Source: Cyanoderma ruficeps
Taxonomy: Eukaryota > Chordata > Aves > Passeriformes > Timaliidae
Length of the DNA stretch: 64,000 nt
Assembly: GCA_008694505.1 (NCBI GenBank)
Contig: VZDJ01000052.1
Location: forward strand, 7,191,955 to 7,255,954
Direction of reading: 5' to 3'
The notes under the pieces are model-generated. The model searched no databases. It was not told the origin of the DNA and saw only the letters and a list, made by a program, of their open reading frames with translations. Numbering within the stretch: the first letter of the stretch is position 1; every line of letters begins with the position of its first letter. The translations under genes were made by a program, and so were the position numbers. Below are positions 24,073 through 36,100 of this stretch, piece by piece.

Positions 24073-25051
24073 GCTGCTTATGGAGGACACATTTCCTTTT
24101 GCAGACACATCTGATCCCTCCTGCACGGGCAGGTATCCGCTGGCCCTGGATCAGAGCTGCACACGTTCACCACACCTCGATGTTTCTTCCCAGCCAGCCA
24201 AGCTGGGTGGCCAAAACCTAAGCAGGGAGCAGCTGAGCTCCAGCTGCAGCCTTTCCATTACTGGTAGCACCAGTTGTTCCCCTCTTCTTTTCGCCCGGCC
24301 AAAACTTTTTTTCCAGAAAATTTATAGGAATTTCATAACCCCCATAAAATCTGGTTTAAATTGGCCAGTTCAGAAGTTATTAGGGAAAACAAACACTCTG
24401 GCAAGATTTTAACACACTAACGAGTTCTTCAGCCTCAGCAAACACTTAGAAAATTGAGTGAACAATTGAAAACTGAATATTTTGAACCTCTTAAAATGCA
24501 GGTTAACCTTTGCTGCAATGAATGTCCAGTGTTACCCCTTTCTGAAAACAGCTCTGTTCTGCTTGCCATGTATTTGTTCTGTATATACTTATATCAGCTG
24601 GGAAAAAACACTGAACCAAGATGTTCCTCCAAAAATCCAGGAACACTTCTATTACTAAGAAATTCAAGGAATAAGGTTTTGCATCTGACCTGAAGCAATG
24701 GGCCCTCAATTCCTTAATGACATGATGATTCTTTTACAAACAGAAACTTTGACTTCAGCTCCGAGGCAGGAGTGTGTAACAATGGACTGCACGATGCAGA
24801 GGAGAACTTTTCAGCCTCTTCAACTTCAACCAGCATTACCTGTGAGTGATACATTACAGAATTGAATGCCAGAAAAGTGGATTTTAGAATAAAAAGTATA
24901 GTGTTTCATAATTTGATTTAAATCAATTATACCATCTCTCACTGGAATGCTCATGAGCTTCAGAAATAAAATATATAAACGAAACCAGCTGCTCTGGATA
25001 CTCTTTCCTTGGGATAGATTTCACTTGAACTCAACCAGCTTTCTTCTGCAG

Positions 25052-25112
25052 CAAGTTATTGTAATGCAGCATCAGAGTGGAGAGCACACAGTTCTGTACA
25101 AGTTACTGCAAG
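25052..25112 (+). other. Candidate exon (plus strand), unidentified
   Basis: A 61-bp segment lies between a good acceptor (ctttcttctgcag) and a good donor (CAAG|GTAAAC). In the frame that is open on both sides it would encode QVIVMQHQSGEHTVLYKLLQ, starting in phase 0 and ending in phase 1. I do not recognise the peptide. The evidence is only splice-site quality plus an open frame over a short distance, so a chance pseudo-exon is quite possible. Confidence 0.2.
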
Positions 25113-26762
25113 GTAAACAGTTTCTGTTAAAAAATGCAGAAGATTAAAACCCTTTTCTGCAATGGCTGGCTAAAATCTGAGGAATTATTTAATTCCTCTG
25201 GGGCTGACAGAGAAACTGAAGTAGTTGCTGGCACCTCAGCAAGATCCATTAATTTATAGCTATTTACTATATCACATAATCTTTCTGATTTGTCTCAGTC
25301 TGGAGCCCCTCTGTGCCCAACAGCACGGAGGTCTGCAGTGTTTAGAATGAAGAATAATTACAACTGGAGAAGCACATGCAACCAAAGCTCCATGTTCTTT
25401 AATCTCCAAGCCTAATGCATGTGTAGATCTTGGCATCACTCTTAAAATGATTGTTTGTAACTAAATACCGTATCTCAGCGCTCAGATACCACGATGACTG
25501 AGCTTTTCATAAATCAGGATAAATATATAAGGCAAAAATCCCGGCTGCACTGAACTCAACGGGAGCACTGCCAGCTACTTTAAGGGAGCCAGGGCTTCAT
25601 GCAAAAGGTTTTCAGCAGCCCAAGCTGTCCAGTGTTTTGGTTGCAGTATTTTCAACTCCATTTGAAGGCCTCTTTTCCCACCCGGCATCTGCAGTAGCGT
25701 GACACTGAGATAAAATTGCACACTCCGTTCCCAGCCAAAGCAACAGGAGAATATCCTTTGTTAAAATAAGGGGCAATTCCAGCTTCGGTTGACAAAAGCA
25801 AGGTACAAAATCCTCTGAATTTGTGTAGATTTCCCCAGGCTTTTTCTGTTCCCTATAGCAGACAGGCTCCTGCCCAGAGCAGAAGGGAACATCCTCACTC
25901 ATTTTGAAAACATGCAGGAACAACACAAAGGAAAACTCCACCTCTCCCCTCCTTTTTAGATCTTTTCTTAAGGAAACAATCATGTTCTCGTACAGATGCT
26001 TATGTATCTTCTCTTAGCATGTTATCCAAGTGTCTAAAATTCTTCTGTAGTGTTACACCAGCTCCCTTCAAAGTGAGTAAATGTCTCATTCCACAGTCAG
26101 AGTACTCAAAGAGAGGCAAAAAACCAGCTTGTAGCTCAAAACAAGATTATTTTCATAGCTACTGTGTGCTTAACTTTCCCCAACTCAAGTAACTTAGAAC
26201 ACAAAAGCAGGTTTAATATTCAATAAATGATGATTTAGGACAGTCAAGTGAAATAATGGCATATGCACTACACTATCAGTCTAACAAACTCCATTTACAC
26301 TGATATATTTAAAATACTTGCATCCCTAAGATGTCAGTACCAAAAATGTGTTTGTATAGGATTAACGGTGTCAAATTAATATGCTTGAGAGACAGCATCT
26401 TCTATAACAATTAAAAAAAAATTAAATTACTTATGTCTCTAAGTCCAAATGTTCTCATGAATAAAGAGAGAAAAGGAGGAGACAGTAAAAGAGAGAATGA
26501 AGTGGGTTTTTTTCATAATGAGGCACAAGCTAAAAAATGTGATTCCCTTCCTTTCCCTTTCCTTTTCAAGATTGAAAATGCAGATCCTGTTCCTAGAATG
26601 ATTCAAAGGAATGACTAATAAACACAATTATCTCGGACAAGAAGATGTTCTATATACAAATTCCAACTAAAGAATGAAATTTTTTTAAAGACCTAAAAAA
26701 TGTTCAAGGAATGGAAGCATAAGTGTAAATGGATGAAATTTCAACACCAGGAAACAACTCAC

Positions 26763-26852
26763 TTGTGAGAGGACTCCTGTTCACATTCTTTGGCACATTC
26801 AGTTGACGTCCCACATGGCACAGTGACCTCAGGATCCCTCATCTCTTTACCA
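26763..26852 (-). other. Candidate exon (minus strand), unidentified
   Basis: On the minus strand a long T tract ending in gtag precedes exactly 90 bp that end at CACAA|GTGAGT. One frame is open and would encode GKEMRDPEVTVPCGTSTECA followed by KECEQESSHK, with three cysteines. Entry and exit phases are equal (symmetric exon), so it could be skipped without shifting frame. The acceptor's T tract is the complement of a plain A run and could be a coincidence. The product is not recognised. Confidence 0.22.
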
Positions 26853-27959
26853 CTACAAAAAAAAAAAAAAAACTTTATGAAAAAGGGCTTAAGGCAAAGT
26901 GGATCAAGGAAGCAGGTGTTGTGGTATATCTGAAGCAACAATTTCTTCAATGAGAAATGGAAGCATGAGGTTTGACCCTTAACAACAACATCACAGAGAG
27001 GGGATGGGAAGGTTTGAAGTTTGAATGATGACTCCCCTGAAATGCACATGTGACCTGGTAACCCCTGTGAGACAAGGCAGAGCTGAGTTAAGGAGGAGAG
27101 AGGTCTCCAAAAAACAAGCTTAAGTGTTTTTGATAACAAAGAGACCACTCAAACAGGCCCTGGAAACTGCCTTAAATGTAACTGCAGGGATCTACAAACT
27201 CTTTCTACGAACAACACTTTCAACAGCTGGGAGAACTACCCCATCTAAAGCATACTTTAAAAATACAGATCTGTAGATAGATGGGAATGTCTCCCTCCAA
27301 AGTTGCCTTTTATTTCAAATTTCAGCACTGGACATTTTGCCTTTCAGAGTATCTAAGTTTAATACCCTTCTGGCTTGACTGAGCTGTCTTTCAGAAGACA
27401 TCCTTACCTTCAGTGATGGAGATGGTAATTCAAGGACCACATGGCAATAGATGATGGCCATTGAAAATATTGTATTTCCTTAAAAAACACAAGTTTTTTA
27501 AGACTGGAGAATACGGTCAAGAAGCAACTTGCAGAGGAATAACCACTAGTAAAACCACCACATGGATTTCATATCCCCCTCAGTTTCCTGACGTGTAATA
27601 TGAGATATTAAACTTCTATTTCTTCTGATCTGAGGCATAATAGGAATTAAACTTTCCCTCACTTTGCCAAAGAACCTGCAAGGCTGTTTACCTGGCTGTA
27701 AAAACAAGCCTACTCTCTCGGAAGACAGAGCAGTGCAGAAATTAAATAAGATCAAGAGAGCATTCATCATGACATCTAGAAATATACTGTAGATGTAACA
27801 GGAGAAGATTGGCCAGATTAGGCACAAATGAAGTCATATTCACGAGATTACTCTCTTGTATTACCAAAGAAAGGGCTGAAGCTAATGCTTAAAGTGATCT
27901 GAGACCTACTAAAAGGCCATGAAAAAATAACACAGATTTAAGGAACCTGCATTCACCCC

Positions 27960-27978
27960 TTCTTCTTCTTCTTCTTCT
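27960..27978. repeat. (CTT)n microsatellite
   Basis: About six CTT/TCT units run into a T tract. It is a simple repeat likely to vary in length. Confidence 0.85.
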
Positions 27979-28803
27979 TTTTTTATTTATTTACTCTTTC
28001 TTTTTCTGAGCTTACAGTTTACAGAGAAGCAGATGGACTCCTCTGAACCCCACATTTCAAACCATCATGGAAAGCTGCGCAAAACATTCCTCGTGCCCTC
28101 AGGAAGCTGCTGAGATTTGGAAAGAGAAAAAGCACACAACTTTATTGAGGTCGGCGCAAGCCTAGAGATTTCCAAGCTGCATGTCCCTGTTAATCAAAGT
28201 GACTGTGCCAACATGATTAGGATACCCACAAAGCCAAGCCAATCAAGCAGCTAACTGAGGGAGACCACAGAGCAGATAGCAAATACCACTGGAGTTGTAC
28301 ATTGTCTCAAAAGATTATCACTGCAGTTGTTCAAACCCCTGTGACCAACAAGGGATTTCTGTGACTCATTGCTATTGTGTTTCTGCAGCTCAACATTATG
28401 TCCCATGCATATTCTGGAGCTCCGTGGCACCACATGTGTATAACAATGTGCCACTCTTAATAAAATATCTCTGTGGTAAAAGAAGCACCAAAAATATTCG
28501 CACAATAGCAGAATGCCAACCGAGCACTGAACTACATTAAACAACTCATTGGATGCCATTCCAAAACAGCATCTGCCATGGCCCCAGGAAGTAGCTTTAA
28601 AAAAAAAAAATTATAATAAAATAAGAGATTTTTTTTCTGAAAGATCACAGCTTTTAACATACCAAGGAAACGTCAAGAACAAATTAACATATGACTCACC
28701 TCCCTGAGGTCTATCCCATGGTTTCATTATCAGTCAAGCAGAATCCATTGTTGCAAAAGCAGTTCAAAGCATCCACTCCATCCATGTGCCACACTGAATG
28801 CGC

Positions 28804-28897
28804 AGCAAGTCTTCATGTATAAACAGCATTGTTAAAAAAAAAGGAGGATAGCAAGTCTTCATGTATAAACAGCATTGTTAAAAAAAAAAAGGAGGAT
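28804..28897 (+). repeat. Tandem duplication of a 46-48 bp unit
   Basis: The unit agcaagtcttcatgtataaa...ggaggat occurs twice head to tail (28804-28849 and 28850-28897). The copies differ only in the length of the internal A run (nine versus eleven). The near identity implies a recent event, plausibly replication slippage. The minus-strand reading frame across it repeats itself accordingly and is not evidence of a gene. Confidence 0.95.
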
Positions 28898-29740
28898 GGC
28901 AGGGTAACATTCAAAAAGAAAACAAACAACTCCTCCCACGCTGGAGTTGGAAAGGCCAGCAAAGCCCATACACTGTCAGGAAGGGCTAGGAAAGGAGATG
29001 GTCGTTTTTCTGACAGCCTTAAAACTTTCCCAAGAAAATGATGGCCTGCAGCCGGGGCACACCAATCAGCTGCTCTGGCAAAGGTCACCAAAGGAAAGAT
29101 CCCCTGCCAGTTCAACAGCAGTGGTTTCTTAAATAATCTTGAAACAACGAGGAGCGCGTGAACGCGAATGCTTCTTCCTCCAGAAGGTTCAGGCAGGAAA
29201 ACAGGGCCCACATGACTCCTGATGTTCTCCTGGAAGTACTGCTTCCAAGCAGAGCAGAGTGTCTCCTTTGGATCAGATCAACCCAGCAGGCTGAAATGAA
29301 AACAACAGGCTTAATTGACAACCTGGAAAGGAATCATGGAGGAGTCTCCTCCAAAAGACATGGGTTGGGCTCCTGCCACGACTAAAGAGGCAGATGTAGC
29401 TTCTGACACTGACAAGCTCTGAGTGCCACGTCAGATGAAGGTAGGAGATAACAGGGAAACCCTCCATACATCAATCATGCCACAGAGAAGTGTCAGGCAG
29501 AGTAAGAATCTGGCTTAGTTAAGGTTTTAAAAAAAAATCATAATATTAGGCTTTTACTTGAGTAATTGGGGGAAGGGAGGAGGGCTGTATTTTCTAATTA
29601 AAGTTCTGATTTAAAAAATTCATGGGCAGAGGGTGCTCTGATGGTAGATTTTGGCTCCTGAAGGGTGGATGAGCAGATTGGGGAGCCCTGCAGAGGGACA
29701 AGTCTCTAAGGATGCTGCTCCTTCCTCTCCTTTCCCGCAG

Positions 29741-29993
29741 CTGATGACACGACACAGGAGCCTCTCCATGTCAGGTAGGGACTGAACTGAAAACATTCAC
29801 ACTCTTCCCTCCCCATTTTCTTCCTTCCTTTTCAGACTCCTGCACTGGGTTAGCAACAACATATGAGGAGCTTTATGGACATGATGGAAAACCCACACTG
29901 GCACCAAGCCATGGAATACCATCAGACCTTCCCTTCGAGAAACAGTCCTTCCTCTGCTTGCATTCCAAGCACCAACAGAAGGCAGTGGTTTAG
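29741..29993 (+). other. Candidate pair of exons separated by a 61-bp intron, unidentified
   Basis: A strong acceptor (ccttcctctcctttcccgcag) opens a 34-bp segment (29741-29774) ending TCAG|GTAGGG. Sixty-one bases later a very strong acceptor (cccattttcttccttccttttcag) opens a second segment at 29836. Joined, one frame runs through both. It reads LMTRHRSLSMS, a junction D, then SCTGLATTYEELYGHDGK and onward to a stop at 29991-29993, about 63 codons in all. A second frame is also open across the junction but stops sooner (29864-29866), which weakens the frame argument. I do not recognise the peptide, a 61-bp intron is unusually short for a vertebrate, and no polyadenylation signal follows closely. 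Confidence 0.25.
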
Positions 29994-32900
29994 GAATTCC
30001 ACTCTCCTAAGGACCCACATCCCTGGTGTAGTAACTGCTTGCACTTGAGGAAAGCCTGAAATTTGGCAAATATCTTACGGTGAGAATCTGTTCTCCGTGA
30101 TAGGTCTTGAAAAAACTTAAGTAGCTGAAAGGATGGCTGCAACAAATTGGAACTTCACAGCCTCTTTATGGTCACTGCCACAGAGGATCCCACTCACAAC
30201 GGTCTGCAAAAACAACCCAAATATAAAAAGCTTAAAATGGACTCAAACTTTAAAGCGTCGCTGGAGTTTACCATGAAAGGTGCACCCTGCATATATATAG
30301 AACAGAAACCCTGCAACACACAAAGCTTTCTACAGATATTCAAGACACCCCTTTCAGCTTTGATTCGCTTAAGCAAAACATCACTGGAGCAACGTTAATC
30401 CTCTTGTTTACAGTTACACCCACGAGAGAATGGGAATTCACAGCTCAAGATCAAACAGATACACTAAAGGGAGCTATTTAACATCACTAAGGGTAGCACC
30501 CTGTAATTACTGTATCAGGGAGGTTGGATCTTTCCACACAGGTTTTGCTTTAAGAAGAGGAAAAAGAAATAGGGAGCTTTATTCGGCTCTGGTTTTGCCC
30601 CGGTCTCATATCTATTTCAAGTTAAAACTAAACAAAGTAGCAATTTATCAACCGTTGTTTCAGGACCCTAGAACATCAGAGAACTCTATGAAAGAGGCAA
30701 CATAGCTAAAGCAGCATTAAAAGCCATCAAATGCAGCTGTGTGCCCAAATATAAATATTTTTACCTTTGCACCTGCAAAGCACAACTGTTACCAAGGTCA
30801 GGTTGAAAATTGGAGATTCTTGAGGAGTTCAGGGCAAACATAACCCTTGATGGTAAGACCCTAAACATCCTAGAGTCTATGTGTGAGGTCTTATCACATT
30901 TCACGGAGTGTTTTTGGGGCAATTTGGGCGCCTGCTTTCCTGATCCTGTATTCACATTACCATGGGGACATGACTTTTCCAAGCAGCCTTAGGAGGTAGA
31001 GGGCCTTAGCTATACGAAATAGATGTCCCAAAATGCAAATTTGGGGTCTTTTGTCACATTGGAAGCATTTCAACAGAATCTAGGCTTGGTTCTTCAGTTC
31101 TACCAGCAGCTCTAGGTCCAACCATGAATTCCAGACTACAGAAAATCCTCTAAACTATTTGAAAAAGAATTATTTAGTTAATATTCCTACTGAAGTTTGC
31201 AGTTAATAACTTATCCACAAGAATTCACCATTAAGTCCACCAGATTTCGTGAACACATCCAATACCAGTCTAAATACAAGCGCAGGATTCCTGGCAGCAG
31301 AGAATTTATTCATATCTTGATATTTTTCCAGAAGGAAGAGGAAGAAAAATAGAAGGAAGCCTGTTCCTGTGAAAACAAATGGATTTTGCTGGCAACTTCA
31401 CTGGAATGATCCCTGTTGCATTAAAATCCCAGTAATGCAACTCCTCTGTGACCTTGAGAAACCCCATCCACTTTGAGCAGCCGAAGCATTCAAGATCTAC
31501 AACATAAAGCAATTGGATTTTGAATGCAGGTTGCTTCATTTTAAAACATTACTGCTCTTTGATGTTTATCTGTTTAAGAGAGTTTATTGCAGCTAATTCA
31601 CAGCAGGAGTGCCCTGTGGCATCCTCAAAAATTATATTAAAAATATAAAAGATAAGAAAGGAAAACATAATAATTATATAATCTAATTCTTTATGGCTAC
31701 ACAACAAAAAATTAAATCCTAATTTTGTAATGTATATGCATAGAACCATTTCTGACACATACCAAAAGCATGAAGCCATCACACACAGGCCTTTTATTGG
31801 AAAGTCTGACAAACTGAAACAGCAAGGGACTCAATGCCATATTAGTCAGGTTTCAACTTTATTTAGAAAATGAGTTGCAAGGATAAGCCAGAAACATATG
31901 GATGGCAGGTTGTTATCCACAGAGTTAATGCACAAATGGCATTTTTTTGATGAACTAGTACTCCAACAACTGCTGCAGTCACTCCCCTGTATCACTTAAA
32001 TTAATTAATGCCAAAAAATGGACTGCCCTGGTGCATAGTTTGCTCAAGATGTTACTGAAGGTGCCCATTATGCACTAGCAAATGTAACCAGAATAAAGCA
32101 AACGCATTAAAACCTGAAAACTCGGTTGTGCCAAGCCCAAGGTACTGCATAATTAACAAAACACGAACATCATCACCAAGCTTTTATCTTTAACTGTATC
32201 TTTTGAAGGCAGAAACTTTCAGGCTGCATCTTGAGCTGCTTCCTGAGTAGCAAATTTGGTCCAGCTGCAGTATAGATCAATTATTCTGGATCAATTTATC
32301 TGTAATCTCACACACAAGACTCAGACAGAGTTATTCTATACTAACACTGCAAGCAGAAGCAACATTTGTGGAATCCCATTGCAAAGGAGTTTTCACAAAG
32401 GAAAGCCTCAACTGACAGATCTTCCACTGAGTCATCCCAAACAAAACAGCCCAACAAAAATGTTTTGTCATCTCCAAACAACCCTTCAAAAGAGTCTTTC
32501 TGAGATGCTTTCCAGAAGTTTTAGGATTAGACTGGATTTTCCTAAAGCCTAAAAGTTCTTTTGGGGTTGGTGCCTTCACAACACAGCCCCAAATCAGTCC
32601 ATATTTAACTAGAAGATCTCCAATTTATGTTATTCCACAGGACTGGGGTACCTAGAGAGTTTTTCAGAGAAGGGAAGAGTTTAAAGATTATCTATCCCAG
32701 ATGCAGTGGCTGGAGAAAAAAAAAATGGGTGATTCCAAAGGATAAATGAGAACAGATATCAAGGTTTCTGTTTCAGACATTCAAAGGTCAGCCCTGAGCT
32801 CCTAAATGTCATAGTCTGAGACCCACATGTTGGGATCAATACAAATGCCTTTCCAGGTAAAGGAGGGTTAAGAATAAAGGCTGACTCTGAAGAAATGCAA

Positions 32901-33111
32901 ACAAAATCAAAGATACTCCTCCACAATGACTGAAACTTCAGATAGCAGTGGCGTTCGATAGAAAAAGGGGATGTATTTCAACACACCTGAATGGGCTCAA
33001 GTAGATACCCTAGGAACCAAGTTCTTTGAAAACAGACAAAAGAGTCTTGATTTAAACAGCTTGGGAGTGCTGGAACCCACCTGAAAATCTTATGCGATAA
33101 ACAGCCTAAAC

Positions 33112-33181
33112 AAAAAAAAACCAAAAAACCAAAAAAACCCCAAACAAAACAAAAAAAACCCCACAAAAACAAAACAAAACA
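33112..33181. repeat. A-rich low-complexity tract with interspersed C
   Basis: About 70 bp of A runs are broken by CC and CCC, almost free of G and T on the plus strand. It is a low-complexity sequence; the minus-strand frame through it is a meaningless F/W/C-rich translation. Confidence 0.9.
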
Positions 33182-36100
33182 CCTTTAGAGTATTTCTTTC
33201 TTTGAAGAGAAACTGTGCCACAGACTTCATTACATTCTCAGCTTGTCCTTTTCTTCCAGTGTTAAAGGCTGCTGATGCAGTAAATCCTGTCGAGTAAATT
33301 AAAAAAAAAAAGCCAACACAGCCAGGTACCTTTCAAAAGAGTCATGCACAGACAGAGGATCCTCTGAGGAAAGAGTCTTGTTCCAGCTATTGCACTCACT
33401 CCACGTGCCTCCTTTTGCTGTTAATATCTAGTCTATCTCAAGACCAAGCAAAACTGGAGTATTTTCTGGATTCCCAGATATAAATTCTCCTGATTTTCAT
33501 GGCCATCAACCAAAAATGAGACGCTTCACCTTGCCAGATGCACCGAAAGCGTTGGTTTCAGACAAAAAATATCCCTCAAATACCAAAATTCTAGGCTTAA
33601 ATATTTCCTTCTCCAAAATTATACCTTTATGGGGAAAAAAGAAAACCACAACAGCCTATATTCTGTCTAAAACTGAGAAACATTTCCTCCTGGATGGACA
33701 CCTCTGAGTGCTGAGAGCCAGCAAAAGGCAGGTGGGGGGATCTAAGCCACTTACAGCCTAAAGTGCATTTTGAGCTCGACAAATTGACCAAAAGACACAC
33801 TTGTTCTGTAGAAGGGATCTGCAAAGACAGTTCTATCCCATTCTGCCCTTTGCAGCTGAGATACAGCTTTAATTTTAACTTTTACTAACTTTTACTAACA
33901 CCACACATATATACTGGCTTGTCAGTGAGGGCTAGCTCTGCACAGAGTTGCAGAAATTTCTGCGGAAAATGTGAATTTAGGGAATTTGCACAAGTCCAAT
34001 TTAAATGTACGTGTTTCCTCTGCCAGAATCCAACTCAGATTTGAAAAGAGAAACAAATAAAAGTGGAAATCTGCTACACTTAACGTCGTCCCTGTAAACA
34101 AAGGTGAGAAGGAAAGACTCCAAACCCTCGTTCACTATTTTTATGTAGCTCCTATTTGGTGACCATCACCAAGGTACTCCTCACACACCAGAGGAGGAGG
34201 GAGAGAGGAAGAAAAAGACTTAATAAATAACAGAGAGGAAAATCCTGATGACGTTAATCTCAACCACAGTGAAACAATAGTTTGAAAGCATGCCAGGTCT
34301 CTCTCCAGTCCCAGGCTGAAGCCCAGCACCCAGCTCATTAAAGTAAATAAAATATAACGGTGAACGAAAAAGAAAAATAATAAGAAGGATCACATGAATA
34401 ATAGAGAGAATCTGAGCACGAGTCCAACCAAATGATGTCAACTGTTATTTAATTTTTACTTTGCTCTCTCAGAGGAAACACCAGAGAGAGAAGGGGGAGG
34501 GGGAAGTAGTGTGTTAAGGAGAGAGAGGCAAGGATATCCCAGAGGGGGTTTGATAATATAATCACTAAAATAATATATATACATTTTAAAGCCTTTTGAC
34601 ATTATTCCCTTCCAAAGATAATACAATGGAGAGTCAGGAGGGGGGGGAAAAAAAAAGTAATGCTCAGAATTGCAGGAATATTTACACTGAACAGTTCTGG
34701 GCCATTGTATCCCAACTGCACCTTCAGTCAGGGTGGAATTTGGCCCAGCATGGACAGTTGTTTATATAATTATTGTGTGGGTTAAATCAGTTCTTGACAA
34801 AATAAAGAAGATCGACATCAGTAGGTTAAGTCATCCTTATCTAAAATAATGAGTATTAGTATAACCAGGGATTAAAATTTAGATGCAAAAAAGATGCTGC
34901 ATCTTTTCTTCTGGTTTAGTAGGAAGCTAATCATAACTGTTTTGAGAAGTCTTTTATGCCCAAATTAATGGAGATCTTCTCCAAACACCTAGGACAACTT
35001 TTAAGACACTCTTCTCCCCTATCAAATCTCAGGAAACCATTCTGGCATCTGATCAACACCACCAGAACTGAGATCTTTTGGGGACACATTCGAAGACTCA
35101 AGAGATTTGGTCTGCCACAGACAAAGGAAATCCTGTGTATTAATTTGTATTAAAACTTGTATTAATCAGTATTTGAGTGAAAAACTTTGGATGCTCAGAA
35201 CCCAGGTTGTGCAGATTACATAAATTTAACTATAGCACTACCTTGATAATCAGGCCTTACTCTTAAATCCAGAAGGAAACCAAAAATCATGATTGAGATT
35301 GTTGTAATCTCCAGTGATGCCAGATTTTCATCCCCAGACACAGAAAGGTCACAACAAAACCAAAGTGCTACAAAGTACATTTTAATTTCTAAGCATCTAG
35401 CAAAACCTCGGTCACCTTTGCTATCAACTTGTGAATTAATGACAAATAAAGACTTTTATGCTGACCTGAGCATGATTCTTGTAGAGCTGAATGGACAGTG
35501 GCAGGTGGGGGGAACCTGCCCATGACTATGCATTTCAATACAGCAAAGCAGATTTATTAATTTCTTTTTTTGGCTGCCTTAGCTGTCATTTTGGGTTTTG
35601 ATATGACTGACCTTTTGTATCATCCTTCCTCAGTGTAACATACACATGGAAATTGAGTGTATGAGTAGCCACTCAAACCCAAACTGGGATTCTCAGACAT
35701 AAATAGCACAAGTGATCAAATATTGAAAGTATCACATTTTAAGTAAAAAAACCAACCAAACAAAACTATATTTAAAAAAATCATCTCTGCTACTACCTCA
35801 ATACAGAATTGGAATATTCACAAGTCACCTTTATTAATCAGGAAAGCTGATTGTCCAACCAGACAGCAGGTCAAAAACGACTAACAATTATTAAAATATG
35901 AATTGCAAATCACAAGTGCACAAGCCTAAGTATTTATGAACAATCTTCAAACGATGAATTATTAATTGAAGAACTTTGTGAGCAACTTCCTACAGCAAAT
36001 AAATCAGGGAATTCTGCAATCTGCACAAACAATTTATTGAATAAATTGTGAATTGTGACTCAAGTATTCACTCAGATCCGAATCTTTCTTTTTTAGTTAA

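Noticed and set aside
28690..28830. Minus-strand segment with a very good donor (GGGAG|GTGAGT) and a cysteine-rich frame
   Set aside because: All three frames contain a stop before the donor, so it cannot be an internal coding exon.
32777..32857. Plus-strand segment between a good acceptor and CAG|GTAAAG
   Set aside because: Every frame has stops; at most a non-coding RNA exon, with no other support.
34028..34104. Plus-strand segment between tttcctctgccag and AAAG|GTGAGA
   Set aside because: All frames closed; treated as a pseudo-exon.
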